A DNA stretch of 13,686 nucleotides from Elusimicrobiota bacterium (GCA_016212845.1 JACRDR010000287.1:1-13686), one strand, 5' to 3'; shown: positions 6,511 to 12,927, numbered from the stretch's first letter. Program-made: numbers and translations. The notes: generated by a model from the letters alone, not told the origin.

Positions 6511-7122
6511 TTACTTGAGGCGGGGACGTGGGAGTTCGAAGGAGTCTTGGGTGCGCGTGTACCAGGAGCCGTCTAGGCGGCCGATGGCTTTGAGGTTGCG
6601 GTGCGAGACTTTGCCATCCTTGAAGATGGCGTCGGAGACTTGGACGAAGACGACGGTGCCAATTACTAGGTTGCCGGCTAGTGGGCCTTCGCCTACTCGC
6701 ACGATTTGGTTGAGTTTGCATTCGAGATGGGCGGGGGATTCTTTTACGCGTGGGGGTTTTACCTTTGATGAGGGGACGGGGGTTAGGCCGGCTTCTTGGA
6801 ATTCGCTGGTGCCGGGAGGGTATTCGGCGGAGGTTTGGTTCATCTTCTCTGCTAAGTTTTCGGGGACGATGTTGATGGTGAATTCTTTGGTTTCTTCGAT
6901 GTTCGAGAGAGTGTCCTTCTTTCTTCCGTCTCTGTGATTGGCGGGGCAGAAGGCGACGGTCATGGGGCTGCCGGTGATGCCGGTGAAGAAAGAAAACGGG
7001 GCTAGGTTGGGTTTTCCCTCCTTGTCTATTGTGGAGACCCAGGCGATGGGGCGGGGTTGGATTAGGCCGATTAGGAGGCCGTATCTCTCCGCGGGAGAGA
7101 GAGTGGTTGGGTCGAGGTCCAC
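6511..7122 (-). CDS. Flavin reductase-like protein (FMN-binding split barrel)
   Basis: This 203-residue protein matches the flavin reductase / DIM6-NTAB family: YGLLIGLIQPRPIAWVSTID (14-33), NLAPFSFFTGITGSPMTVAF (39-58), then KDTLSNIEETKEFTINIV (69-86) and HLECKLNQIVRVGEGPLAG (132-150). Members bind FMN in a homodimer and often use NAD(P)H to reduce free flavin for partner enzymes; the substrate here is unknown. The frame is open upstream, but that part is an Arg-rich shadow of the kinase gene. The start chosen is GTG 7122, overlapping the kinase stop by one base (TAGTG). It is the last gene of the cutA operon. Leucine codon CTA is unusually common, as in the upstream kinase gene. Confidence 0.9.
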   Translation of the reverse strand: MDLDPTTLSPAERYGLLIGLIQPRPIAWVSTIDKEGKPNLAPFSFFTGITGSPMTVAFCPANHRDGRKKDTLSNIEETKEFTINIVPENLAEKMNQTSAEYPPGTSEFQEAGLTPVPSSKVKPPRVKESPAHLECKLNQIVRVGEGPLAGNLVIGTVVFVQVSDAIFKDGKVSHRNLKAIGRLDGSWYTRTQDSFELPRPRLK

Positions 7123-8351
7123 TATTTGCCTGCGCTTCCTCTTCGGCTGGCCCAGGTGGAGTCGCCGGTGAAGACTTGGGGGAGGCCGGCGTCGGTTGGG
7201 AAGGAGATTCTGGCTACGGTTCTGGAGCCGTCGGTGGCTAGGTCTAGGTTTCCCCCCATTTCTCTTGCGATTCGTCTGGCCATGCTGAGGCCTAGGCCTA
7301 GGCCGCCTTGGGTTTCCTTTGTGGTGAAGAAGGGGTTGAAGACTTCGCCTAGGAGTTCGTCTCGGATGCCGCCGCCGTCGTCGGAGACGGAGACTTCGAC
7401 GAGCTTGTCGGCCATTTTGCCTTCTAGGTAGATGGTGCCGCCTTTGGGGCCTAGGGCTTCGCTGGCGTTTAGGGCTACGGTTAGGATTAGGTCTCGGACG
7501 GTGGCTCGGTCGTGAGAGAGCGGTGGGACTTGCTCGCATCTTACGATCGCAGTTACTTGTCCCGCTCCGTGGAGTTCGGTGGCGGCTTTGGCGGCTTCGT
7601 CTAAGGCGTCCGCTAGTTGGAAGGGTTCGGGGGCGGCGGCTCTTCTGGCGGTGGCTCTGGCGCGCATCGTGTCCATGAGTCTTCCGATTTTGGCGTTGCA
7701 CTCTTGGACTAGGGCTCGGAGTCTGCCCATTTTTTCGGCTAGCGGGGTGTTTTGGGCTTGGAGGGAGAGGGCTTCGGCGACCGAGGTTACGGAGGTCATG
7801 TACTCTCTGACTTGGAAGAGGGTGTGCGGGAAGAGTTCGCCGATCTGCATGCGTCGGAGCGAGCCTAGGGTGGCTCTGAGTCTCGAGAGCTTTTCTCGTC
7901 TTTCGAGATCGATTGAAAATGCGGTGCCGGCGGCGAGTATCGGGAGCAGGGTGGAGGTCAGGATCGCGGCTAGGACGTCTCCCCCTACCGCGACCGAGGT
8001 GACGGACTGGAGGATCGAGGCGATCGCGCCGACGGCGGCGGCTGAGGCTAGGGTTGTGCCTACTCCGGCTAGGACGGCCGGGCCGAATAGTAACGTGTCG
8101 ACCGCGGGGGCTTTGCAGAAGAGGGCGCTCGCGCCTAGCCAGGCGGTGTCGACGGTTAGGAAGGCGGCTAGGATCAGAGGGCCGAAGCCTTGGGGTTTCA
8201 AGGCGGCTAGGGCCACGATCTCCATGGCTATCGAGAGGCCGACGACGGCGGGGATTAGGCCTTGTTCCATGCCGGCGGATCTTAATAGGACGGCGATCCC
8301 TAGGAGGACGTAGGCGAGTCTTGCGGCGGATATCGCTCGGAATGGGGTCAT
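7122..8351 (-). CDS. Membrane histidine-kinase-like protein with intact ATPase domain but apparently no phospho-acceptor histidine
   Basis: This is a 409-residue protein. Residues 10-147 contain about five hydrophobic helices, with no extracellular sensor domain. Residues about 150-235 look like the dimerisation helices. Residues 250-385 are a GHKL ATPase domain with N box NASEAL (295-300), DDGGG (324-328), FNPFFTTK (338-345) and GLGLGLSMARRIA (350-362), all intact. In the helix where kinases read HEIRNPLTSI, this protein reads FQVREYMTSV (179-188), so Phe replaces His; H176 lies three residues earlier. No response regulator gene is adjacent. It starts one base after the upstream gene's stop, without a ribosome site, so it is probably coupled. 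It may be a pseudokinase or use another acceptor. Confidence 0.85.
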   Translation of the reverse strand: MTPFRAISAARLAYVLLGIAVLLRSAGMEQGLIPAVVGLSIAMEIVALAALKPQGFGPLILAAFLTVDTAWLGASALFCKAPAVDTLLFGPAVLAGVGTTLASAAAVGAIASILQSVTSVAVGGDVLAAILTSTLLPILAAGTAFSIDLERREKLSRLRATLGSLRRMQIGELFPHTLFQVREYMTSVTSVAEALSLQAQNTPLAEKMGRLRALVQECNAKIGRLMDTMRARATARRAAAPEPFQLADALDEAAKAATELHGAGQVTAIVRCEQVPPLSHDRATVRDLILTVALNASEALGPKGGTIYLEGKMADKLVEVSVSDDGGGIRDELLGEVFNPFFTTKETQGGLGLGLSMARRIAREMGGNLDLATDGSRTVARISFPTDAGLPQVFTGDSTWASRRGSAGK

Positions 8352-8352
8352 A

Positions 8353-8817
8353 TTAAAGCAGGCGGAACTCCGGTCTTCCGGAATTTTCGCAGTGCGGGCA
8401 CGAGAGTTCCGGCTCGCCGGGGCAGTCGGGGTGCCAGAGGCGGAACCAGTCGGCGGAATACGAAGCCGGGTAGCCTGAGGCGCTGCCGGTCGCGTTGGGT
8501 AAGAACAGAGGGTCTCTTCCGTGAGGGACGCTCACCACGAACTCGTGGCGGCAGAAGGTGCAGGAGAGCGAGGCTAATAGTCCCCCGGCTTTTTCGTAGT
8601 GTTCCCGCAGCTCGGCGAGCCCCGCGGCGCCCCGGTGCACGGGGCCCGCGGCCAGCTTGTAGTGCGAGTACATCCTTCCTTGTTCCGGCACGTTTTTGGC
8701 GGACTCGACTCGGGCCGTTACGAAGCTCGCGTGGCCCGCCTGAAAGCGGGACTTTAGGCGCGCCAGTCCGGGCTTCGTGAGCCAGTCCACGAGCCAGGTA
8801 AGAAAGGGTTCTTTCAT
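8353..8817 (-). CDS. Hypothetical protein with two CxxC pairs
   Basis: This 154-residue soluble protein does not match a family I recognise. CTFC (86-89) and CPHC (140-143) could form a zinc-ribbon-like site across the C-terminal half, with H91 and C132 as further candidate ligands. The N-terminal part (MKEPFLTWLVDWLTKPGLARLKSRF) is amphipathic, and the middle has charged helices. The ATG overlaps the maf stop as ATGA and has a GAGG ribosome site. The frame is open upstream, but that is the shadow of maf. The tight overlap implies co-expression with maf and the kinase-like gene, which starts one base after its stop. Confidence 0.78.
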   Translation of the reverse strand: MKEPFLTWLVDWLTKPGLARLKSRFQAGHASFVTARVESAKNVPEQGRMYSHYKLAAGPVHRGAAGLAELREHYEKAGGLLASLSCTFCRHEFVVSVPHGRDPLFLPNATGSASGYPASYSADWFRLWHPDCPGEPELSCPHCENSGRPEFRLL

Positions 8818-9377
8818 CGGCCTCGCGCCACGCGCTTGAGCAGGCGGCGGACGGAAGTCAGCGGGAGGCCGACGACGTTGTCGTAGGCGCCGACGATCTT
8901 TTCGATGAAGGGGTCGTCCTTGTCTTGGACCGCGTAGGCGCCGGCCTTGTCCATGTGCTTGGCGGAAAGGCGTTCGATGTCTTCGTCGGGCAGTTTTCGC
9001 GCTTTCACCCGGCTGACCGCGACTTCCTTCCAGGCTTTGCCGGTTTGGGCGTCGACCAAGGCGACGCCGGTGTAGACGCGATGCCATTTGCCGTTGAGGC
9101 CGCCCAAGATGCGCTTGGCGTCGTTTTTATCTTCGGGCTTGCCGAGGATTTTTCCGGCGCACCAGACGACGGTGTCGGCGCCGAGGACGAGGCAATGGGG
9201 TCTCTTTCGGGCGACCTCTTCGGCTTTCTTGAGGGAGAGCTGCGCCACCAGCTTTCTCGGGTTCGTCTCTTTGGAGTTCTCGTCGACTTTTGACGGGACG
9301 ATCTTGAAAGGGATGCGGAGCTCTTTCAAGAGCTTTTTGCGCTGGGGCGAGGCGGAGGCGAGGATGAGAGGTCTCAT
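8814..9377 (-). CDS. maf: Maf family nucleoside triphosphate pyrophosphatase
   Basis: This 187-residue protein is the standard Maf length. These enzymes hydrolyse non-canonical or excess nucleoside triphosphates to monophosphates and pyrophosphate, cleaning the nucleotide pool. Family motifs are LILASASPQRKKLL (4-17) with the S-x-x-R phosphate site, LGADTVV (65-71), GKPEDKNDAKRIL (79-91), LNGKWHRVYTGVALVD (94-109) and DKAGAYAVQD (143-152). The KAGAY form resembles the dTTP/UTP-cleaving (YhdE) subgroup rather than the m7GTP (YceF) subgroup; that subtype is inferred. The ATG overlaps the stop of the preceding oxidoreductase gene (ATGA). Confidence 0.93.
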   Translation of the reverse strand: MRPLILASASPQRKKLLKELRIPFKIVPSKVDENSKETNPRKLVAQLSLKKAEEVARKRPHCLVLGADTVVWCAGKILGKPEDKNDAKRILGGLNGKWHRVYTGVALVDAQTGKAWKEVAVSRVKARKLPDEDIERLSAKHMDKAGAYAVQDKDDPFIEKIVGAYDNVVGLPLTSVRRLLKRVARGR

Positions 9378-10072
9378 GCGCCCCAGAGCTCGAAGCGCAG
9401 GCGGGCGGCGGGGACGCCGCGAAGGAGGAGGGCGTCCTTGAGCGCCCGGACGAATTGGCCGGGGCCGCAGAGGTAGACGACGGAGCGGTCGAGGTCCGCG
9501 GCTTTCGCGACCAGCTCCGCGGTGATGCGGCCGGTGGGGCCGTCCCAGCGGTCGGCGGGGGCCAGGTCTTGCGGGCGGGTGATCGTCACGACGACGTTCA
9601 CCCCGCGCTGGGCGAACTCCGCGAGGTCGTTTTTAAAGACGATGTCGGCGGGCGTGCGGGCGGAGTAGATCACGGAGACCGGGTGCGGCAGGCCCTTGGA
9701 CAACAGGTAGGCGACCATCGAGCGGAACGGGGTGATGCCGGTGCCGCCGGAGACGAGCGCGACCGGCTTGCCCTCGTCGCGGTAGATCCATTCCCCCATC
9801 GGGCCTTCGACTTGGAGCGTTTCCCCCACCGTCAGGCCGAAGAGGCGCTCGGTGAACTTGCCCGCTTTGTTGAGCGCGATCTCCACGAAACCGTCGGCCG
9901 GGGGCGCGGAGGCGATGGAGTAGTCGCGCCACTCTTCCTCGCCGGGGAATCGGACTCTCAGAAATTGGCCCGGGATGAAGTCGAGCTTTTCGTCCAAGCG
10001 GAGCCGAAAGGAGCGGACGCCGCGCGCTTCGTCGCGGAGGGAGTCGACGCGGGCGGTTCGGCGGTCCGTCAC
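9374..10072 (-). CDS. FAD/NAD(P)-binding oxidoreductase of the ferredoxin reductase family
   Basis: This 232-residue protein is a stand-alone reductase core without a ferredoxin domain. The FAD-binding barrel contains PGQFLRVRFPG (34-44) and the RDYS flavin motif (49-52), followed by PMGEW (91-95). The NAD(P)-binding half has GGTGITPFRSM (109-119) and CGPGQF (202-207), and the chain ends in ELWGA. Such proteins pass electrons between NAD(P)H and ferredoxin, flavodoxin, flavin or a haem partner; the partner is unknown. A flavin reductase-like gene four genes downstream in the same operon hints at a shared flavin role. The start is GTG 10072, overlapping the cutA stop as GTGA. The longer open frame upstream is the shadow of cutA. 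Confidence 0.88.
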   Translation of the reverse strand: MTDRRTARVDSLRDEARGVRSFRLRLDEKLDFIPGQFLRVRFPGEEEWRDYSIASAPPADGFVEIALNKAGKFTERLFGLTVGETLQVEGPMGEWIYRDEGKPVALVSGGTGITPFRSMVAYLLSKGLPHPVSVIYSARTPADIVFKNDLAEFAQRGVNVVVTITRPQDLAPADRWDGPTGRITAELVAKAADLDRSVVYLCGPGQFVRALKDALLLRGVPAARLRFELWGA

Positions 10073-10404
10073 GCCTCGCCCGAGGCGAACTGCGTGTTCG
10101 CTCCGATCCAATTTAAGTACGGAGCGTAGCCGTCGCCGATCGGCAGGGCGATGATCTCGGGGACCGAGTGGGGGTGCAGGGACTTGACCGCCAAGGAAAA
10201 TTCCGGGATGAGCGCGGTCCGCGTCTTGGCGATCAAGAGCAGCTCTTGGGCGGTCTCGATCTTGCCTTCCCACCGGTAGCGCGATTGGAGGCCTGAAACC
10301 CGGTTGACGCAGGCCGCGAGCTTGCGCTCGACGAGCTCTTGGGAGATGCGGTCGGCGGTTTTGGCGTCGGGGACGGTCACGAGCACGACCGAGTAGGGAG
10401 TCAT
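10069..10404 (-). CDS. cutA: CutA divalent-cation tolerance protein
   Basis: This 111-residue protein is a full-length CutA1. The family forms very stable trimers and is linked to copper and other divalent-cation tolerance, though its biochemical role is unsettled. Signatures are YSVVLVTVPD (4-13), KLAACVNRVSGLQSRYRWEGKIE (28-50), LLIAKT (56-61) and LHPHSVPEIIALPIGDGYAPYLNWI (76-100). The usual HPY is HPH here. The ATG at 10404 is chosen because the family starts just before this strand; an in-frame GTG at 10482 would add 26 unrelated residues. It is the first gene of a six-gene operon ending at 6511. A possible -10 (TACGAT, extended by TG) lies at 10421-10416. Confidence 0.95.
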   Translation of the reverse strand: MTPYSVVLVTVPDAKTADRISQELVERKLAACVNRVSGLQSRYRWEGKIETAQELLLIAKTRTALIPEFSLAVKSLHPHSVPEIIALPIGDGYAPYLNWIGANTQFASGEA

Positions 10405-10415
10405 CTCCGCGACGG

Positions 10416-10445
10416 ATCGTATCAAATGCCGTTCCGGCTTTTCTA
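10416..10445 (-). promoter_or_regulatory. Possible promoter of the cutA-to-flavin-reductase operon
   Basis: On the minus strand TAGAAA (10445-10440), an 18-base spacer and TACGAT (10421-10416), the latter preceded by an extended TGA. The predicted +1 at about 10409 leaves only five bases before the cutA ATG, again almost no leader. The -35 match is modest, so confidence is low. Confidence 0.35.
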
Positions 10446-10453
10446 CGAGAGGC

Positions 10454-10489
10454 GTCACGGGGTCGTCACGGCGGTCACGCACCCGTCAC
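10454..10489 (+). repeat. Four GTCAC direct repeats at helical spacing upstream of the barrel gene
   Basis: GTCAC occurs at 10454, 10465, 10474 and 10485, with start-to-start steps of 11, 9 and 11 bases, close to one DNA turn each. They cover about -70 to -34 relative to the predicted +1 of the barrel gene, whose -10 is perfect but whose -35 is poor. This is the layout of tandem activator sites on one face of the helix. The regulator is unknown. Confidence 0.5.
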
Positions 10490-10510
10490 CACAGAAATTT
10501 CACGCGGAGT

Positions 10511-10516
10511 TATAAT
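10511..10516 (+). promoter_or_regulatory. Predicted -10 box (TATAAT) of the outer-membrane barrel gene
   Basis: A perfect TATAAT ends seven bases before the ATG at 10524, so +1 is predicted at 10523 or 10524 and the mRNA would be leaderless or nearly so. No TTGACA-like box is found at 16-18 bases; the fourth GTCAC repeat (10485-10489) occupies that place. Confidence 0.55.
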
Positions 10517-10523
10517 TTGGGCC

Positions 10524-10985
10524 ATGAAAACGCTAATCCTCGCCGCCCTGCTGGTTCCGGGGATTTTCGCCCCGGCTTTCGCTCAGTCCCGAGGGGAGTT
10601 CGGGCTGGGAGGCATGATCGGAGCGCCTACCGGCGTCACGGCCAAGTTCTGGACCTCGAAGACGCAGGCGGTGGACGCCGCGCTGGGCTACAACGGGAAC
10701 CTCGCGATCCACGGGGACTATCTGTGGCACGCCTGGGACGTGTTCCCGGAGCCGAAGGCGGGCAAGCTCGGCGGCTACGCGGGCGTCGGCCTGCGGCTGC
10801 GCAACCGCGAAGACGACGATCTCGAGTTCGGCTTCCGGGGTCCGGTCGGCCTTTCCTACTGGCTGGCGCGCACTCCGACCGAGCTCTTCGTGGAACTCGC
10901 GCCGGTGCTCAAAGTCAACGCGAATAACGCGATCGACTTAGACGGTGCGGTCGGCCTGCGCTACTACTTCGCCGGCCGGCGCTAG
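10524..10985 (+). CDS. Predicted outer-membrane beta-barrel protein
   Basis: This 153-residue protein has a clear Sec signal peptide, MKTLILAALLVPGIFAPAFA, with predicted cleavage after residue 20 before QSRG. The mature part alternates polar and hydrophobic residues with repeated Gly and aromatic girdle residues, and ends in RYYFAGRR, as small eight-stranded barrels do. GGMIGAPTGVTAKFW and IHGDYLWHAWDVF recall the Borrelia BAPKO_0422 / DUF3996-type barrels; that link is from memory of pattern and is tentative. Its stop codon shares the palindrome CTAG with the stop of the convergent gene at 10982. The first codon lies right behind a -10 box and phased GTCAC repeats, so it is probably regulated. 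Confidence 0.8.
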   Translation: MKTLILAALLVPGIFAPAFAQSRGEFGLGGMIGAPTGVTAKFWTSKTQAVDAALGYNGNLAIHGDYLWHAWDVFPEPKAGKLGGYAGVGLRLRNREDDDLEFGFRGPVGLSYWLARTPTELFVELAPVLKVNANNAIDLDGAVGLRYYFAGRR

Positions 10986-11401
10986 CGCGCGGCGGGCAGC
11001 GCGCCCATCATCACGTCGCCCATCAGAGGACGGGAGAGTTCGGGCTCGAGCCCGAGGAAGCGCGACGTCCGGCGGGCCCACGCGCCCAGGCCGACGATGG
11101 CGAGCAGGGCGACGAGCGCCCCGACGCACTTGGCGAGGCGAATGCGGACCTTGCGCAGGCCCACGGGGCAGTCGGCGGTGAGCACGGTGCCGTCGGAGCG
11201 CATGTAGAAGCGCACGCAAAGGCGGCCTTCTTTCTTTTGGATCAGCTCCTCGGCGTTTTTGCGCTTCAAGGCCGAGAGGTTGTAGACGTTGAGCCCGCAC
11301 AGATCGCAATGGCGGACCTTGTCGTCGCCCTTCATGTCGCTCCACTTGGCCGAGCACGGAGACGCCACCTTCATGTCCTCGAGCTTTTCGTAGGGATGCA
11401 T
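10982..11401 (-). CDS. Conserved Cys-motif protein with one C-terminal membrane helix, function unknown
   Basis: This 139-residue protein has an N-terminal cytosolic domain with C16, then HCDLCGLNVYNLS (31-43) giving C32 and C35, LCVRFYMRSDGTVLTADCPVG (61-81) with C62 and C78, and then one hydrophobic helix (about 93-108) and a short tail. The core, with its W-x-x-M-x-G-D opening and paired cysteines, is a recurring domain in uncharacterised bacterial proteins. The Cys pattern suggests metal or Fe-S binding, but no function is known to me. It follows the zinc-ribbon gene at 11435 by 33 bases on the same strand, so the two probably form an operon. Its stop overlaps the convergent barrel gene's stop. 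Confidence 0.85.
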   Translation of the reverse strand: MHPYEKLEDMKVASPCSAKWSDMKGDDKVRHCDLCGLNVYNLSALKRKNAEELIQKKEGRLCVRFYMRSDGTVLTADCPVGLRKVRIRLAKCVGALVALLAIVGLGAWARRTSRFLGLEPELSRPLMGDVMMGALPAAR

Positions 11402-11434
11402 GCCCTTGAGACAACGGGCGGGCCGGAAAGTTCC

Positions 11435-12211
11435 CTAGATCAGAGGCGTGTCGTCGTACCAGCTGTGGCGGCAGCGGCGGTGGTAGCGGTGGGAGCGGGA
11501 CGAGAGCAGGCTCTTGAAAAGCGTCGTGTAGAACTCGGTCGAGTCGGCCGGCTGGACGATCAAGAACCCGAGGCCGACTAGGAGCATGACGGCGCCGGCG
11601 AGCGCGATCCAGCCGGGATCCTTGCCGAACGTGACGCCCGCGTCGGTGATCGCCTTCCATTCGGAGTGCCGCTTCCAGCCGTAGAAGGCCGCGCCGAGGC
11701 CGGCGATCAGCCACCAGCCGCCGTGGTACTTCCAACTGCCGTCCGCGAAGGGCTGGCCGCCGGTCGTGGGCAGCGCGCCGAGATAAGGTCCGGGCGCGGG
11801 CGCGGGCGCGGGCGGCGACTCCCACTTGGGCTGCGGCTTGGGAGGCTCGAGCGGGGCGGCGGCGGGAGCCGCTTTCTCGGCGTCGGTCTCATGTATGACG
11901 CCCAGGATCTTGCGCACGACTCTCAGTTCCGCGGCGTCGAGCCAGAGGCCGCTGCAGTAGGCGCAGCGGTCGACGACGAGCGCGGGGTTGATGAAGCCCC
12001 CGCGCTGCATCGGCTTGGAGCAGCGGGGACATTTCCGCTCGCCGTCCTTGGCGGATAAGAGCGCCTCGGGGAAGGGCTTGCCCAGGAGCTGGGAGAGCTC
12101 CCCCCCGTCGAGCCACACGCCCCGGCATTTGCCGCAGCAGTCGAAGGCGACGCCGGACTTGTCGGCGAGCTCGGTCAGCGCGGACGAGACGCAGGCGGGA
12201 CAGGCGGGCAC
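11435..12211 (-). CDS. Membrane protein with two TFIIB-type zinc ribbons
   Basis: This is a 258-residue protein. Ribbon 1 uses C4, C7, then C25/C26 and C29 followed by GVWLDGGEL. Ribbon 2 uses C61, C64, C83 and C86 followed by GLWLDAAEL. Both carry the C-x-x-C ... C-x-x-C-x-G-x-W-L-D-x-x-E-L pattern of the zf-TFIIB family. A Pro/Ala linker (about 115-145) leads to two hydrophobic stretches (about 165-179 and 201-220) and a His/Arg-rich tail. The family's cellular role is not established. The GTG start is supported by a promoter whose predicted +1 is that G; no ribosome site is visible. Confidence 0.85.
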   Translation of the reverse strand: MPACPACVSSALTELADKSGVAFDCCGKCRGVWLDGGELSQLLGKPFPEALLSAKDGERKCPRCSKPMQRGGFINPALVVDRCAYCSGLWLDAAELRVVRKILGVIHETDAEKAAPAAAPLEPPKPQPKWESPPAPAPAPGPYLGALPTTGGQPFADGSWKYHGGWWLIAGLGAAFYGWKRHSEWKAITDAGVTFGKDPGWIALAGAVMLLVGLGFLIVQPADSTEFYTTLFKSLLSSRSHRYHRRCRHSWYDDTPLI

Positions 12212-12217
12212 GGACTT

Positions 12218-12246
12218 ACGGTACGCCCGGCCTTGCGCCCCGTCAA
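12218..12246 (-). promoter_or_regulatory. Promoter placing +1 on the GTG of the zinc-ribbon gene
   Basis: On the minus strand TTGACG (12246-12241, five of six matches) is followed by a 17-base spacer and TACCGT (12223-12218). Seven bases on is 12211, the G of the GTG. It lies back to back with the candidate promoter of the divergent secreted-protein gene; the two -35 boxes are two bases apart. Confidence 0.55.
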
Positions 12247-12261
12247 GGCCCGGGGCATCCT
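12233..12261 (+). promoter_or_regulatory. Weak candidate promoter of the secreted eight-Cys protein gene
   Basis: TTGCGC (12233-12238), a 17-base spacer and CATCCT (12256-12261) match consensus at only three positions each, but the geometry is exact and +1 would be 12268, the G of the upstream GTG. Against it, AGGGG at 12262-12266 is an ideal ribosome site for a second GTG at 12274. Confidence 0.3.
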
Positions 12262-12267
12262 AGGGGC

Positions 12268-12927
12268 GTGACCGTGCTCGCGGCCGCTTTTCTGTTCGCC
12301 GCCCCGGCGTTGGCCGACACGGCGCGCAAGCATTCGCCGGAGACCAGCCAGTCGCTCGTGGTGCAGGCGCTCCAGCGCGCCAAGGTCGATCTCGCGCAGG
12401 ACGCCTGTCTGATCGGGGCGGAGGTCCATATGGGCTGCGGCTACACCGCGGGCGTGGGTTGGGGCCGCGACCGCAAGGACGTCGAGTACTACTTCGACAA
12501 TTTCTCGTTCTGGTTCAAGTCGCCCCGGCAGCAGTGGTACCAAGAGGTCTCGCGCTGCGACGCGGCGGGCGACTACGGGATGGACCAGCCGAACTGCCTG
12601 CAGCCGTTGGGCGTCTGGTCGTCGCGAGACCGGAGGCCCGCCAAGAACACGCCGAACGGTACGTGCCTCTCCGAAATGAGCTTCGACAGCGACAAGGCGG
12701 CCGAGGCGGCGGTTAAGCGGGGCGTCTCCCACACCTCCGGCTGCTACGTCCACCTCTATTTGCGGACGATGGAGTCGAAGGCGAAGAAGTTCGCCCCGCT
12801 CAAGGGCAAGACCTTTTGGGTGGCCACCGACTCGATCGACACCGCGCAGCCGAGGAAATGCGTCGCCTTCAGCGCCGTCGACGGCCAGGAGCTCTACTAC
12901 GGCCCCTGCACCGACTTGGTCTGGTAG
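12268..12927 (+). CDS. Secreted eight-cysteine protein of unknown function
   Basis: This 219-residue protein begins with a hydrophobic signal sequence, MTVLAAAFLFAAPALA, with likely cleavage before D17; it lacks the usual basic residue at the start. The mature part has eight cysteines (47, 57, 97, 110, 133, 159, 198, 214), an even number that would allow four disulfides in the periplasm. It is rich in Trp, Tyr and Phe. I recognise no family. Two GTG starts are possible: 12268 fits a leaderless start from a weak promoter, while 12274 has an AGGGG ribosome site seven bases upstream. Both keep the signal peptide. It diverges from the zinc-ribbon gene (56-base gap) and converges on pyk (14-base gap). 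Confidence 0.75.
   Translation: MTVLAAAFLFAAPALADTARKHSPETSQSLVVQALQRAKVDLAQDACLIGAEVHMGCGYTAGVGWGRDRKDVEYYFDNFSFWFKSPRQQWYQEVSRCDAAGDYGMDQPNCLQPLGVWSSRDRRPAKNTPNGTCLSEMSFDSDKAAEAAVKRGVSHTSGCYVHLYLRTMESKAKKFAPLKGKTFWVATDSIDTAQPRKCVAFSAVDGQELYYGPCTDLVW

Noticed and set aside
7123..7701. Arg-rich N-terminal extension of the flavin reductase frame
   Set aside because: It lies entirely inside the kinase-like gene and has shadow composition. The family begins near GTG 7122, in a TAGTG overlap.
8818..9087. Extension of the CxxC-pair protein frame upstream into maf
   Set aside because: It is an antiparallel/other-frame shadow with Arg/Gln-rich composition. The ATG at 8817 has GAGG and an ATGA junction.
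10073..10273. Longer N-terminus for the FAD/NAD(P) oxidoreductase
   Set aside because: It is the shadow of cutA. GTG 10072 overlaps the cutA stop and gives the normal domain length.
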